Assembly (NCBI RefSeq): GCF_024436175.1
Contig: NZ_JANFQP010000001.1
Coordinates: 930,001 to 994,000 of the forward strand
Origin: Kaistella montana
Lineage (GTDB): Bacteria > Bacteroidota > Bacteroidia > Flavobacteriales > Weeksellaceae
DNA length: 64,000 bases
Reading direction: 5' to 3'
Shown here: positions 49,033 through 58,433 of the stretch, piece by piece
How positions within the stretch are numbered: the first letter of the stretch is position 1
Layout of the letters: every line of letters begins with the position of its first letter
Notes under the pieces: model-generated
What the model was told of the DNA's origin: nothing
Databases searched by the model: none
What the model saw: the letters and a program-made list of their open reading frames with translations, nothing else
Program-made: the position numbers and the translations under genes

Positions 49033-49341
49033 ATGGTTAACATTATTGATAATCAAGAAAATACGAATCCGGATGATTTTTATGCATCTTTGAAAGAAAA
49101 ACTAGAAGCTACCCACGATTTTCCGGAAGATTATCTTTTTAAATTCATCATCACAAACGATGAATCCAAACATACCGAAATCTACAGAGTTTTCGATGAA
49201 GTAAAATTCACCCTCAATACCAAAGAAAGCAAGAACGGAAAATATAGTTCGATCAGCATCAATGCTTTTGTTATGGATGCCGATCAGGTCATCAAAATCT
49301 ACAAAGAAGTAGGTAAAATTTCTGGAGTGATGATGCTTTAG
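49033..49341 (+). CDS. DUF493 (YbeD-like) family protein
   Basis: A 102-residue small alpha/beta protein of the DUF493/YbeD type (FPEDYLFKFIITND, SSISINAFVMDADQVIKIYKEVGKISGVMML). The fold resembles an ACT/allosteric domain; the function is not established. It is 19 bases ahead of the SDR epimerase gene. Confidence 0.82.
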   Translation: MVNIIDNQENTNPDDFYASLKEKLEATHDFPEDYLFKFIITNDESKHTEIYRVFDEVKFTLNTKESKNGKYSSISINAFVMDADQVIKIYKEVGKISGVMML

Positions 49342-49360
49342 TAAGATTAAAGCTAAAAAA

Positions 49361-50254
49361 ATGAATGTCTTAATCACTGGTGCAAGTGGATTTATAGGAC
49401 AATCTTTAGTAGAAAAACTTAGAGAAAGAGATCACCATGTTCGGTTTTTGACGAGAGGCAACCCCACTCAGGAAAACCAGTTTCATTGGAACCCAAAGGA
49501 AGAATATATTGATGATAAAGCATTCGAAAACCTCGATGCAATCATACATCTTGCCGGTGCGAACATCAGCAAAAGATGGACGAAAAAGCACAAAAAGGAA
49601 CTTTTCGAAAGCCGCATCAACACCGCAAATCTCCTGAAAAAGTATTGCCAAAAAAATAACATTCATTTAAAAGCATTTATTTCAGCATCCGGCGTCAATT
49701 GCTACGGAACTTTCACTTCTGATCAAATTTTACACGAAGATTCAGGAGTTCTTAAAAATGATTATTTGGCAAAATTATGCACCGAATGGGAGCAAGCAGC
49801 CGATCAATTTGCAGATCTCTCCGACCGAGTTGTTTGCCTACGAACCGCTTTGGTATTGGGAAAAGACGGCGGTGCTTTTCCATTATTAAAAAACATTACC
49901 GATATCAATTTGGCTGCCGCAATCGGTTCCGGAAAACAATGGATGAATTGGATTCACCTTGAAGATTTGATCGATTTGTACGTTTTTGCGCTTGAAAAAC
50001 CTACTATTAACGGCAAATATAATGCGGTTGCAGATGATATTCCTACGAATAAAATATTCATGAAAACATTGGCGCGAACTTTATGCAAGTTTTTCATTTC
50101 CGTACATGTCCCTGCCTTTTTAGTGAAATTGATGATGGGCGAAATGAGCACGATTATTCTCCGCGGAAGCCGTGTTTCCAATAAAAAAATCAAATCCGCG
50201 GGATTTGATTTTCAATATTCTATGCTTCAAAAAGCGTTGAAGACATTAATTTAA
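49361..50254 (+). CDS. TIGR01777-family SDR nucleotide-sugar epimerase-like protein
   Basis: A 297-residue extended SDR. The NAD(P)-binding motif is LITGASGFIGQSLVEKL and the family signatures are IIHLAGANISKRWTKKHKKEL, SASGVNCYG and NWIHLEDLIDLYVFAL. The C-terminus carries the DUF1731-like segment. Members may act in cell-envelope or division-associated processes, but no reaction is proven. Confidence 0.85.
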   Translation: MNVLITGASGFIGQSLVEKLRERDHHVRFLTRGNPTQENQFHWNPKEEYIDDKAFENLDAIIHLAGANISKRWTKKHKKELFESRINTANLLKKYCQKNNIHLKAFISASGVNCYGTFTSDQILHEDSGVLKNDYLAKLCTEWEQAADQFADLSDRVVCLRTALVLGKDGGAFPLLKNITDINLAAAIGSGKQWMNWIHLEDLIDLYVFALEKPTINGKYNAVADDIPTNKIFMKTLARTLCKFFISVHVPAFLVKLMMGEMSTIILRGSRVSNKKIKSAGFDFQYSMLQKALKTLI

Positions 50255-50260
50255 GTCGAC

Positions 50261-50608
50261 TTAATTTTCAATAAAAAATTTCACATTTTCAATAGGTCTT
50301 GCGATCATCGCGACATTTCCTTTGATTAAAATAGGTCTTTGAATTAATGAAGGATTTTCTGCTAAAACTTTAATCCATTCATCATCCGTAAATTCTTTGT
50401 CTGCAAATTTCTCTTTAAATAAAACTTCATTCTTGCGGATAAGTCCCTGTACATCGGTGTTTAACTTTTTCAGAACTGTTTTCAATTCAATTTCCGACAA
50501 CGGATTTTCTATGAAATCGATGATTTCAAAAGGAACATTATTTTCATCTAAATGCTCTAAGATTGCTCTCGATTTGGAACAAGTATTATTATGAAGAACT
50601 TTAATCAT
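50261..50608 (-). CDS. ArsC/Spx-family thioredoxin-fold protein
   Basis: A 115-residue ArsC-fold protein with the single active-site Cys in NNTCSKSRAILEHL and the IQRPILI segment that holds a conserved Arg. It could be an arsenate reductase or a relative without that activity; there is no ars operon around it. Convergent with the epimerase gene, six bases between stops. Confidence 0.78.
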   Translation of the reverse strand: MIKVLHNNTCSKSRAILEHLDENNVPFEIIDFIENPLSEIELKTVLKKLNTDVQGLIRKNEVLFKEKFADKEFTDDEWIKVLAENPSLIQRPILIKGNVAMIARPIENVKFFIEN

Positions 50609-50682
50609 GATTTTATAGTTTTATAAGGTTAAATTTATTCAGGAAAAACTGCCGTCATCAAAAGTTAACCTTCAATTTTCAA

Positions 50683-51297
50683 CTAAAACAAACCATGGAG
50701 TTCTGTTTCAATTCTTTCGAGAATGTAACCGAAATCTTCCGGTCTTTCTACGAAATCCAAATCGTCAACTTCGATGATCAATAGCTTTCCTTCTTTGTAG
50801 CCTGAGATCCATTTCTCATATTTTTGGTTGAGTTTGGAGAGGTATTCTATGGAAATGGTAGCTTCGTAATCGCGGCCACGTTTATAGATTTTCTTCACCA
50901 AATTGGGAACATCAGACTTCAAGTAAATGAGCAAATCTGGTGCCGAAACAAAACTTTTCATCAATTCAAAAACCGCAGAGTAATTATTGAAATCACGTGC
51001 CGTCAAAAGATTCATATCGTTCAGGTTTTCCGCAAAAATGTGGGCATCTTCGTAGATTGTACGGTCTTGGATGATGTTTTTTCCACTTTCGCGAATTTCT
51101 TTCACCTGTCTGAAACGGCTTCCAAGAAAATAAATCTGCAACGCAAAACTCCATTTGCTCATGTCCGAATAGAAATCTTCCAAATAAGGGTTATGATCTA
51201 CATCTTCAAACTGGGCATCCCAACCGTAATGTTTTGACAACATGGTCGTTAAAGTAGTTTTTCCCGCGCCAATATTTCCTGTAACCGCAATATGCAT
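50683..51297 (-). CDS. Deoxynucleoside kinase
   Basis: A 204-residue P-loop kinase of the deoxynucleoside/deoxyguanosine kinase family: GNIGAGKTTLTTMLS Walker A, FLGSRFRQVKEI and a DRTIYEDAHIFA motif (family ERS/DRY-like), with a lid region around KKIYKRGRDYE. It phosphorylates deoxynucleosides in the salvage pathway. Which base it prefers cannot be read from sequence. Confidence 0.88.
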   Translation of the reverse strand: MHIAVTGNIGAGKTTLTTMLSKHYGWDAQFEDVDHNPYLEDFYSDMSKWSFALQIYFLGSRFRQVKEIRESGKNIIQDRTIYEDAHIFAENLNDMNLLTARDFNNYSAVFELMKSFVSAPDLLIYLKSDVPNLVKKIYKRGRDYEATISIEYLSKLNQKYEKWISGYKEGKLLIIEVDDLDFVERPEDFGYILERIETELHGLF

Positions 51298-51358
51298 GCT
51301 AAAAATTTGTTTTAAAAGTTGTGTGAATTTGCCTTTCTAAAAATGAAAAGTCCAACTA

Positions 51359-52153
51359 TCATTCGGTGGAATTTGCGTTTTTTCGAGGCGTTTTTTGGAT
51401 GGGGTAAAGATAAAGTTTGTTCTGTTTGATAACAAAATAAGAAGCCGTATTTTTATCCACAATTTGTGCATTTTCGTCCTTGAAAATCGGATTCAATTGT
51501 GCATTTTCTAACACGGAAACTTCTTTTTGCCCAATAATCAAGATATTCTGGTTCTCGCGAACGATTCTTCTTCCGAAATTGATAGGAATTTCCGTGAGTT
51601 TTTTTGCATTAAAATCGTAAATGGTAAAGTTTTTTGAAGTGAGAAAATACACTTTTTGCTGATCCACCTGAAAGTCGATGATGGTTTCGAAATCAATATC
51701 AAACGGATAGGCGTTGATGGTTTTTTCTTCTCGAAAATTATATTGGATCAGACGTTTTGTGCTTTCATCGAGGAGCCAAATTTGTTGTAAATCTTCGGCA
51801 AAAACCCTTTTTATTTGTCCGAATTTCTCCCGGAAATTCACCTTTTGAATTTCATTTAAATTTTGATCAAAAAGCTTCAATTCCTGAGCGTTTTCGGAGA
51901 AAGTCGGAATACTCAACGGGTTTTGGACTGATTGAATTCTGAAAGGCAAAGCGAAAAGCAGTTTTCCCTTTTGTTTTCCGAGCGAATCGTATTTGGTAAA
52001 GCTAAAATCTTTGTTTCGATAAAGATAAATATTCCCGTAATCATCGGCGAAAAGCTCTTTTGCATCTTTTAATTTCAAGGAATCAAAAGGCAGTTTTTGC
52101 TGCGCAGAAACCACGAAGAATGAAAACAGAAAAAAGATGGATAAGATTTTCAA
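51359..52153 (-). CDS. Exported protein of unknown function (beta-propeller-like)
   Basis: About 264 residues: a signal peptide (LKILSIFFLFSFFVVSAQ) and repeats of short beta-strand motifs (YGNIYLYRNKDF, QIWLLDESTKRLIQYNF) suggesting a partial propeller. I do not recognise the family. The start is the TTG at 52153. The in-frame ATG at 52201 lies within the terminator of the upstream gene, and a TATATTTG element occupies 52168-52175. Confidence 0.65.
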   Translation of the reverse strand: MKILSIFFLFSFFVVSAQQKLPFDSLKLKDAKELFADDYGNIYLYRNKDFSFTKYDSLGKQKGKLLFALPFRIQSVQNPLSIPTFSENAQELKLFDQNLNEIQKVNFREKFGQIKRVFAEDLQQIWLLDESTKRLIQYNFREEKTINAYPFDIDFETIIDFQVDQQKVYFLTSKNFTIYDFNAKKLTEIPINFGRRIVRENQNILIIGQKEVSVLENAQLNPIFKDENAQIVDKNTASYFVIKQNKLYLYPIQKTPRKNANSTE

Positions 52154-52167
52154 AACAATGATTTCAT

Positions 52168-52175
52168 CAAATATA
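52168..52175 (-). promoter_or_regulatory. -7 promoter element (TATATTTG) that sets the TTG start of the 51359 gene
   Basis: TAnnTTTG match 14 bases before the TTG, immediately following the terminator hairpin of the preceding gene. Confidence 0.5.
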
Positions 52176-52203
52176 AAAAAAATGACGTCGAAAAACGTCA
52201 TTT
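52176..52203 (-). terminator. Terminator after the glutamine cyclotransferase-like gene
   Basis: Minus-strand AAATGACGT / ACGTCATTT hairpin with a six-base loop and a T-run. Confidence 0.88.
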
Positions 52204-52225
52204 CATTAAGAATATTTTAAAGCAA

Positions 52226-53248
52226 TTATTGAATGCTTACTTCGTAGATTTTGTCCCAGTTTTTACCGGTTACCAACATATTTTCCCCTTTGAAAGCGAT
52301 TCCGTTTAAAACATCATCTTCATTGGTGGTATGTTTCTGTGCAATTTCGGTGAAGTCGAATTTACCGACTACTTCCCCATTTGCAGGATTAATTTTCAGA
52401 ATAATCGGCTTTTGCCAAACATTCGCATAGATAAATCCGTTGTGGTATTCCAGCTCGTTGAGTTTCTCATAAGCTTCGGTATTTCCGGCTACGGCAATAT
52501 ATCTCACGATTTTGGAAGGGTCATTTGGTTCAAGGAAGTAAATATTTTTAGTTCCATCGGAAAGAATCAGGTTTTTCCCATCAAAAGTTAATCCCCAACC
52601 TTCGCCAATCAAGTTCGGGTAAGCAAATTCGCTGATTAAACTCAAATCACTTTTGTTGTAGATAAACCCTTTTTTGTTTTGCCAAGTAAGTTGATACACT
52701 TTGTCGCCAACGATGGTTGATCCTTCAGAAAAAACATCGGCAGCTTGAGGCGTAGAAACAATCGGTGTGGTGCCGCCCAAGTTATATTTTAAGATTCTCG
52801 ATTGTCCGTTTTGTCCGTCAGATTCGTAAATGGTGTTGCCATCTAACTGAAAACCTTGAACGAAATTCTTCGGATCGTGAGGATATTCTTTTACAACAGT
52901 ATAGCTCAATTTCGCTTCAGGATTTTTCGCAAAAACATTGATGGTAGCGTCTTGACTAAGGATTTCACCGTTTTTCTTTTTAATATTAAAAGTCACCGCG
53001 TTATCGCCTAAAGTGAAAAAATTTGGATCAACAACCAGCTTGGAAGTCTCTTTATCACCAAAACTGATGGAAATGCTTTCCGCACCTTCGGTTACTTCTT
53101 TCGGAAGCGCTAAAGCATCGCCAAAATGGTATCCTTTGGTTTCCATCGAGAGGTTATAGTCATTTAAAGTATTGAGAATCTCCTTGTCTTTGTTGCAGGA
53201 AACCAACGCAGTAAAGGCCAAAACAGCAATAAAATTTCTGATTTTCAT
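52226..53248 (-). CDS. Glutaminyl-peptide cyclotransferase-like lipoprotein
   Basis: A 340-residue lipoprotein (lipobox VLAFTALVSC). The C-terminal two-thirds is the five-bladed-propeller glutamine cyclotransferase family (PHDPKNFVQGFQLDGNTIYES, LTWQNKKGFIYN, EGWGLTFDGKNLILSDGT, LNELEYHNGFIYANVW, GIAFKGENMLVTGKNWDKI). These enzymes convert N-terminal Gln to pyroglutamate; the typical propeller residues are present. The N-terminal Ig-like part is a Bacteroidota addition. Start at 53248, because a TACTTTTG element lies at 53264-53271. Confidence 0.82.
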   Translation of the reverse strand: MKIRNFIAVLAFTALVSCNKDKEILNTLNDYNLSMETKGYHFGDALALPKEVTEGAESISISFGDKETSKLVVDPNFFTLGDNAVTFNIKKKNGEILSQDATINVFAKNPEAKLSYTVVKEYPHDPKNFVQGFQLDGNTIYESDGQNGQSRILKYNLGGTTPIVSTPQAADVFSEGSTIVGDKVYQLTWQNKKGFIYNKSDLSLISEFAYPNLIGEGWGLTFDGKNLILSDGTKNIYFLEPNDPSKIVRYIAVAGNTEAYEKLNELEYHNGFIYANVWQKPIILKINPANGEVVGKFDFTEIAQKHTTNEDDVLNGIAFKGENMLVTGKNWDKIYEVSIQ

Positions 53249-53263
53249 TAATAATATTTTTTT

Positions 53264-53271
53264 CAAAAGTA
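53264..53271 (-). promoter_or_regulatory. -7 promoter element (TACTTTTG) of the cyclotransferase gene
   Basis: TAnnTTTG match 15 bases before the ATG at 53248, overlapping the alternative ATG at 53266. Confidence 0.5.
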
Positions 53272-53333
53272 CTCAATTTTTTGAACACAAACTGCGCCAA
53301 ACGCGAAAAGGCGGTTCGCTAGCAAATAATATT

Positions 53334-53341
53334 TATCTTTG
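53334..53341 (+). promoter_or_regulatory. -7 promoter element (TATCTTTG) of the M1 peptidase gene
   Basis: TAnnTTTG match 23 bases upstream of the ATG at 53365. Confidence 0.5.
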
Positions 53342-53364
53342 TTTTCGTATTACTTACCATTTCT

Positions 53365-54996
53365 ATGAGAAAAATTACCCTCGTTGCTTCCCTTTTGTTC
53401 TTCGGGATTGCAGCATCACAAAACCTTTTCCCTAAAGGTGAAACCATTAAAAATGAAGATACTTTAAAAGGTTCAAACACCAAATACCGCGATTTCTGGG
53501 ATGTGAAAAAGTATGAACTTTCTGTGGAACCCAATTTCGAAAAGAAGACGGTTTCTGGAAGCAATCTGATTCATTTCGAAATCACGAAAGATATTAAGAA
53601 TCCTGTTTTCCAAATCGATTTGCAACAACCGATGGAATATCAGTTCATTGGACTGAAGAAATGCTTTACCCCGATCAGAAAAGGCGATTTCATCTTTATT
53701 GAAACCAAAAAAACCTTTAAGAAAGGTGAGAAATTGAGTTTCACCATACAATTTTCCGGGAACCCGAAAGTTGCCAAGAAAGCACCTTGGGACGGTGGTT
53801 GGGTGTTCAGAAAAGACCAAAACGGAAATCCCTTCATGAGTGTTGCGCAAGAGGGCGCTGGAGTTTCGCTGTGGTTGCCTACGAAAGACATCTGGAGCGA
53901 CGAACCCGATCAAGGAATGGTGATGAAAATCATTACCCCAAAAGATTTAGTGGGCGTCGGGAACGGAAGATTGATCAAACAAACCCAAGAAAAGGGCAAA
54001 AATACCTATACCTGGGAAGTTAAAAATGCGATTAACCCCTATTCTATTGTTCCGAACGTTGGAAAATATGTGAATTTCAAAGACCAATTGGATGGCGAAA
54101 AAGGAAAATTGGATTTAGATTATTGGGTTTTGGATTATAATTTAGAAAAAGCGAAAAAGCAATTTCACCAGGTAAAACCAATGATTCAGGCTTTTGAATA
54201 CTGGTTTGGCGCCTATCCTTTCTATGAAGATTCGTATAAATTGGTGGAAAGTCCGTATTTGGGAATGGAGCATCAAAGCAATGTTGCGTACGGAAACCGC
54301 TATGAAAACGGCTATTTGGGAAGAGATTTATCGGGAACTGGGGTTGGTTTGAATTGGGATTTCATCATCATCCACGAAAGCGGGCACGAATGGTTTGCGA
54401 ATAATATTACGGCAAAAGATCAGGCAGATATGTGGATTCATGAGAGTTTCACAGCGTATTCTGAGACTTTATTTACAGAAAAATACATGGATAAAAAATC
54501 CGCAGAAACCTATGTAAAAGGGACAAGAAAAGCGGTAGAAAACGATATTCCAATCATCGGGAAATATGGCATCCGAAACGAAGGCAGTGGCGATATGTAC
54601 TACAAAGGCGCGAATATGCTCCACACCATCCGCCAAGTAATTAATGATGATGAAAAGTTCCGGCAAATTCTTCGGGGTTTAAATAAGGATTTCTATCACC
54701 AAACGGTTACGACCCAACAGATTGAAGATTATATTTCTACAAAATCGGGGATTGATTTTTCGTCGGTTTTCGATCAGTATTTAAGAACTACGAAAATCCC
54801 TACTCTTGAGTATTCCCAAACCGGAAATGTATTGAAATTCCGTTACCAAAATGCAGTGGAACAACTGAAACTCCCTATCCGCATCAACGGAAACCAGGTG
54901 ATTTCGCCCACGAAAGAATGGCAGACAATTACGCTGAAGACTGATGCTCCGGCGGTGTTTGATGATAATTATTATGTTAATTATTCTTCTTTGTAG
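53365..54996 (+). CDS. M1-family zinc metallopeptidase
   Basis: A 543-residue exported aminopeptidase-like enzyme (signal MRKITLVASLLFFGIAASQ). The zinc site is H337-E338-S-G-H341 with the third ligand Glu360 18 residues on (HESGHEW ... WIHES). The GMEHQSN segment replaces the GxMEN exopeptidase motif. A shorter C-terminal domain than in classical aminopeptidase N fits the Bacteroidota M1 subgroup. Confidence 0.92.
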   Translation: MRKITLVASLLFFGIAASQNLFPKGETIKNEDTLKGSNTKYRDFWDVKKYELSVEPNFEKKTVSGSNLIHFEITKDIKNPVFQIDLQQPMEYQFIGLKKCFTPIRKGDFIFIETKKTFKKGEKLSFTIQFSGNPKVAKKAPWDGGWVFRKDQNGNPFMSVAQEGAGVSLWLPTKDIWSDEPDQGMVMKIITPKDLVGVGNGRLIKQTQEKGKNTYTWEVKNAINPYSIVPNVGKYVNFKDQLDGEKGKLDLDYWVLDYNLEKAKKQFHQVKPMIQAFEYWFGAYPFYEDSYKLVESPYLGMEHQSNVAYGNRYENGYLGRDLSGTGVGLNWDFIIIHESGHEWFANNITAKDQADMWIHESFTAYSETLFTEKYMDKKSAETYVKGTRKAVENDIPIIGKYGIRNEGSGDMYYKGANMLHTIRQVINDDEKFRQILRGLNKDFYHQTVTTQQIEDYISTKSGIDFSSVFDQYLRTTKIPTLEYSQTGNVLKFRYQNAVEQLKLPIRINGNQVISPTKEWQTITLKTDAPAVFDDNYYVNYSSL

Positions 54997-55070
54997 GGGT
55001 GGGGAGTGTTGGAAGGTTGGAAGGTTTAAGCAAAGGGTATGAAATTATTCCTTTTATAAACCTAGTCTAT

Positions 55071-55112
55071 AAGCATCGTATTTTCATATTTTGAAAAACA
55101 CGATGCTTTTAT
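55071..55112 (+). terminator. Imperfect long hairpin followed by T-run
   Basis: AAGCATCGT / ACGATGCTT at the base, extended by TTTTC/GAAAA pairing inside. It ends the M1 peptidase transcript and insulates the island edge. Confidence 0.7.
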
Positions 55113-55137
55113 TTTTAATTGAATAATGAGAGTAGCA

Positions 55138-55184
55138 ATAAGGTTTGTATAAGGTAGCTATAAGGTAGGTATAAGGTCGCTATA
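55138..55184. repeat. Tandem 11-bp repeat array (ATAAGGT core)
   Basis: ATAAGGT occurs at 55138, 55149, 55160 and 55171, exactly 11 bases apart, with a partial fifth unit (ATA) at 55182. One unit reads ATAAGGTAGCT. The one-helical-turn phasing and the position about 700 bases upstream of the integrase suggest protein-binding iterons. Confidence 0.8.
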
Positions 55185-55891
55185 GAAAAATTGTATTGCG
55201 AATAATCCAAAATATTAGCAAATAATTAAGAATAATTCAAATGAATCTACAAGTTAGGGAAATATACTGTATGATTTTATAGATTGCTTAAAAGAGGTTT
55301 TGGAATTTTTGGGTGGAGTGAAGGTTTGAATAGCTGTAGTTTAAAGTTGGACAAAATTGGCTGTGCTTAAAACTTAACCACAAAGTTTTTTCTTTTTCAG
55401 TTATTCAAAAGAGAGAGATTTTGATTGTTGTTCTTGATTCTTGGCTCTTTTTTTTAACACAAGGTGCTTCGTTTTTTATATATGTTAAAATATCTTAAAA
55501 ACAGCAACATAGAAGTGAATTTATAGAAAAACAATCTATAATACGCAATATAAAATAATGCACAATACTATATATAAAGACGGTTTGCCTACAATTTCAT
55601 AATAATTTTAAAGATTATTTGGGGATTTGGAAAAGATGCGTATATTTGAGTGTTATCCCAATTATAAAATCTTATCACCCATTTTGCTCTCAAATGCTTA
55701 TTAAATAAGGATTTATGTTTTTTAACTATGCAATAAAAAGTAAAAAAAAGCATAGAAAAATCGTATTTGTTGAACCAAATGTTGTACCTTTGTTTTACTT
55801 TGCACCCGTTTGAATATCTTATATATCAGTCGTTTGCATTGCATTGCACAAATATACTTTTTTAGTTTCACAACTTTAATCTTTTTTTATC

Positions 55892-57109
55892 ATGGCATCA
55901 GTTAAATTTGTTTTTAGAACACAGCAGAAAGATAAAGACGGCCTTTGCCCTCTTTATATCCGATTGATTCAAAATCGTCAGTCAAAATTTATTTCAACAG
56001 GTGTAAAAGCATTGCCTAGTCAGTGGGATGAAAAGAATCACAAACTAAAAAAGAACTTCAAAAACAGCACTCGTATTAATGCGATGCTTGCAAAGAAAAT
56101 TGCTGATGCAGCTGGTACAATTGCAGATACCGAAAGAAAGCATAAAACAGTAAGTGCAAGGAGACTAAAAGAAGCAGTAAAAGGAAAAGATTGTCTTCCC
56201 TTCTTTAAATATTCAGAAGAAAAACTAGAAAAACTTAAATCCAATTATTCTATTAACACCTATGATGTCTACCGCAGTCAGCTTAAGAAGTTTAAAGAAT
56301 ATGTAAATGATGATAATCTTATGTTTGACGATATCACCGTCGTTTTACTACAAGATTATATGCTTTATCGTAATCAAAAATTCGGCAATAATAAAACCAC
56401 CCAAAAACTAAGCATGATCGTTCTTTCGATGATGTTTAAGAATGCCCAGAAAGAAGGACTTATTGAAGAAACCTTATACCCCTTCAAAAATTTAGAACTT
56501 CAGGTAGAACCTAGCAAAAGACAATTTCTAACAGAGGCACAATTTAACCAGCTTCGAGAAGCGAAATTTACAACGAAATCAAAAGCTGAATTATACCGCG
56601 ATCTTTTTATGTTTTCGGTTTCAGCTGGTGGGCTTCGTTTTTCTGATGTAGTAACCCTAACTTGGGATAATTTCAATGAGCAAGAGCAAATCATTAGAAA
56701 AGAAATTGAAAAAACAGGTAGAATTCATGCTTTTAAAATTGGAAAGACAGCACTAGAAATAATTGAAAAATACAGAACTCTAGGAAAATCAAAAGGAAAC
56801 TTCATCTTCCCGGCTATTAAAAATGCAGATTTTCATTTATTTTCGGAAGAGAAAAGAAACTCACTCGTTGGCAGCTGCAATACAATTTGTGGAAAGCACC
56901 TAAGAGAATTAGGAAAAAAACTAAAATTCCCTTTCTCCCTTACCTTTCACTTAAGCCGTCATACTTTTGCTACAATGGCTTTGAATAAAGGGATGAGAAT
57001 TGAATATGTAAGCAAATTACTTGACCACAGAAGTATTTCAACCACTCAGATTTATGCTAAAATTGTAAACGATGAACTGAACAAAGCAGTCGATGCTTAT
57101 GTAATCTAA
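55892..57109 (+). CDS. Tyrosine recombinase (site-specific integrase)
   Basis: A 405-residue integrase. N-terminal arm-binding domain (residues 1-90), core-binding SAM-like domain (about 100-200) and catalytic domain with Arg249 (SAGGLRFSDV), His353 and Arg356 (HLSRH), His379 (LLDHRS) and nucleophile Tyr388 (QIYAKI). All catalytic residues are present, so it is likely active. It resembles the integrases of Bacteroidota conjugative and mobilisable elements and marks the left end of the island. Confidence 0.93.
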   Translation: MASVKFVFRTQQKDKDGLCPLYIRLIQNRQSKFISTGVKALPSQWDEKNHKLKKNFKNSTRINAMLAKKIADAAGTIADTERKHKTVSARRLKEAVKGKDCLPFFKYSEEKLEKLKSNYSINTYDVYRSQLKKFKEYVNDDNLMFDDITVVLLQDYMLYRNQKFGNNKTTQKLSMIVLSMMFKNAQKEGLIEETLYPFKNLELQVEPSKRQFLTEAQFNQLREAKFTTKSKAELYRDLFMFSVSAGGLRFSDVVTLTWDNFNEQEQIIRKEIEKTGRIHAFKIGKTALEIIEKYRTLGKSKGNFIFPAIKNADFHLFSEEKRNSLVGSCNTICGKHLRELGKKLKFPFSLTFHLSRHTFATMALNKGMRIEYVSKLLDHRSISTTQIYAKIVNDELNKAVDAYVI

Positions 57110-57128
57110 ATATCATTTTTTTATCCTC

Positions 57129-57162
57129 AATCACTTCAGATTTTTTCTGAAGTGATTTTTCT
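57129..57162 (+). terminator. Integrase terminator
   Basis: Perfect AATCACTTCAGA / TCTGAAGTGATT stem, five-T loop and T-tail. Confidence 0.9.
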
Positions 57163-57394
57163 TTCCAGTACTATATTTACTCAAATTAATAATTTTGCAT
57201 TAAAATCTGACCTTTGTTAATAACTTCCTATTGACTTTTGCTTTATAATTCATTATTTTCGTCAAATGATGAAATAGCAATGAAAATGCATTAATTTTGA
57301 AATGAAAATGATTCATTCTTGCTTATCATCAGAAATACCAGTTAAACTGATGCATTATTGATAATTACCATTTAAAATCAAATCTTTTCTCGTT

Positions 57395-58288
57395 ATGGAA
57401 CGCTATCTCATGAAGGAATCTGCACCTTTCGTGCAATTTTCGTCCGTAAAATCTTCGGACGATTTCGACCACCTTTTCGATATTGAAAAAACACCAAAGC
57501 AGTCCAATGACGAATACTGCCAACTATTGCTTTATCGTTCCTTCACGATAACACACTCCCAAATTCCCGGTTTTATATCTCATCATTGCAATTTGGTCAA
57601 TGATCCTAACAAATGGCTCAACAAATTTGAAAAGCTTTTAACCCTCAATGAAGAATTGTTTTCTGGTACGAGAAATCAAAGTCGGCTTGTTAAATTTTAT
57701 ACCTGTATTGAAACCAAAAGAAATAAACTTTCTGATGAAGCTGCAAAAACAGATAAAGTAAAACCTGCAAAAAAATACATCAATGCAGAAAGTGAAGAAA
57801 GATATTTTTCATTTAAAGAAACACGTTTAGAGATAGATAATTTGCCGGATCATAAAGAAAAGATATATTTTCTCACTTCCGAAATTTACGAGTACAGAAC
57901 AGCAGATATAGTCATGAAAAGCCAAAAACTTCCTGACTTTGATGTTGAATGTGAAAAGCTCATCGGTAAAATTCAAACATTAGCAATACTCCGGGCAGAA
58001 ATCGAAGAATCAAAACAAACTCCAAATAATACAAATTCACAGAATGAAAAAATTGTTTTGAATGGTCCAATTAATATTTTGACCAATGCATTCAAGCAAA
58101 TGATGACTTCCGTAAAGCCTACTGGTAAACCATACATCCAAGGCAAAATCAAAGATATGGTTGCATTTATTGCGGATAATTTTGTGGACGAAAACGGAAA
58201 TGCTTTATCTAAAGACACTTTGCAAACATACCTTTCCCCAGGAAGAAATGATAAAGATCCAAATGCTGATATGCAAGTAAACTTCTAG
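57395..58288 (+). CDS. Island protein of unknown function (RteC-like C-terminal region)
   Basis: A 297-residue soluble, charged protein. The last 60 residues (KPYIQGKIKDMVAFIADNF ... LQTYLSP) resemble the C-terminal helix-loop segment found in Bacteroidota mobile-element proteins near RteC. The N-terminal half has no match I can name. It lies between the integrase and the HTH protein, a spot often used for regulators of excision, but that role is inferred. Start at the first ATG (57395). Confidence 0.6.
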   Translation: MERYLMKESAPFVQFSSVKSSDDFDHLFDIEKTPKQSNDEYCQLLLYRSFTITHSQIPGFISHHCNLVNDPNKWLNKFEKLLTLNEELFSGTRNQSRLVKFYTCIETKRNKLSDEAAKTDKVKPAKKYINAESEERYFSFKETRLEIDNLPDHKEKIYFLTSEIYEYRTADIVMKSQKLPDFDVECEKLIGKIQTLAILRAEIEESKQTPNNTNSQNEKIVLNGPINILTNAFKQMMTSVKPTGKPYIQGKIKDMVAFIADNFVDENGNALSKDTLQTYLSPGRNDKDPNADMQVNF

Positions 58289-58349
58289 TCCATTTTTTAA
58301 ACATTTGTTTAATATTTCAAAATACTAAATTTCAGTGAGTTAAAAATAA

Positions 58350-58390
58350 TTTAGTCCAATCGGACTAAATTGGACTCATCGGACTTTTTT
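58350..58390. promoter_or_regulatory. Overlapping inverted GGACT/AGTCC motifs
   Basis: AGTCCAAT (58353-58360) can pair with ATTGGACT (58369-58376) as a perfect 8-bp hairpin. TTTAGTCC (58350) can instead pair with GGACTAAA (58362). A third GGACT at 58381 runs into a T-run. It could be a terminator with alternative folds or an operator of the HTH protein encoded 44 bases downstream. Confidence 0.55.
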
Positions 58391-58433
58391 CTTTCTTTCA
58401 ATTTTGCTTCATAATCTTAAACCCAATATTATT

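Larger units (their letters stand above)
54997..55891. other. Long intergenic region at the left edge of the island
   Basis: About 895 bases with no credible gene. It holds a terminator (55071-55112), a tandem 11-bp repeat array (55138-55184) and a TACCTTTG promoter-like element at 55785-55792, which would give the integrase a leader of about 95 bases. The rest is A/T-rich sequence without visible structure. It probably contains the attachment site. Confidence 0.6.

Noticed and set aside
55071-55112. Hairpin as an integration site of the island
   Set aside because: It behaves as a terminator of the M1 gene and has no second copy visible at the other island end within the window.
55138-55184. 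CRISPR array
   Set aside because: The unit is 11 bp with 4-bp spacers; no long spacers and no cas genes.
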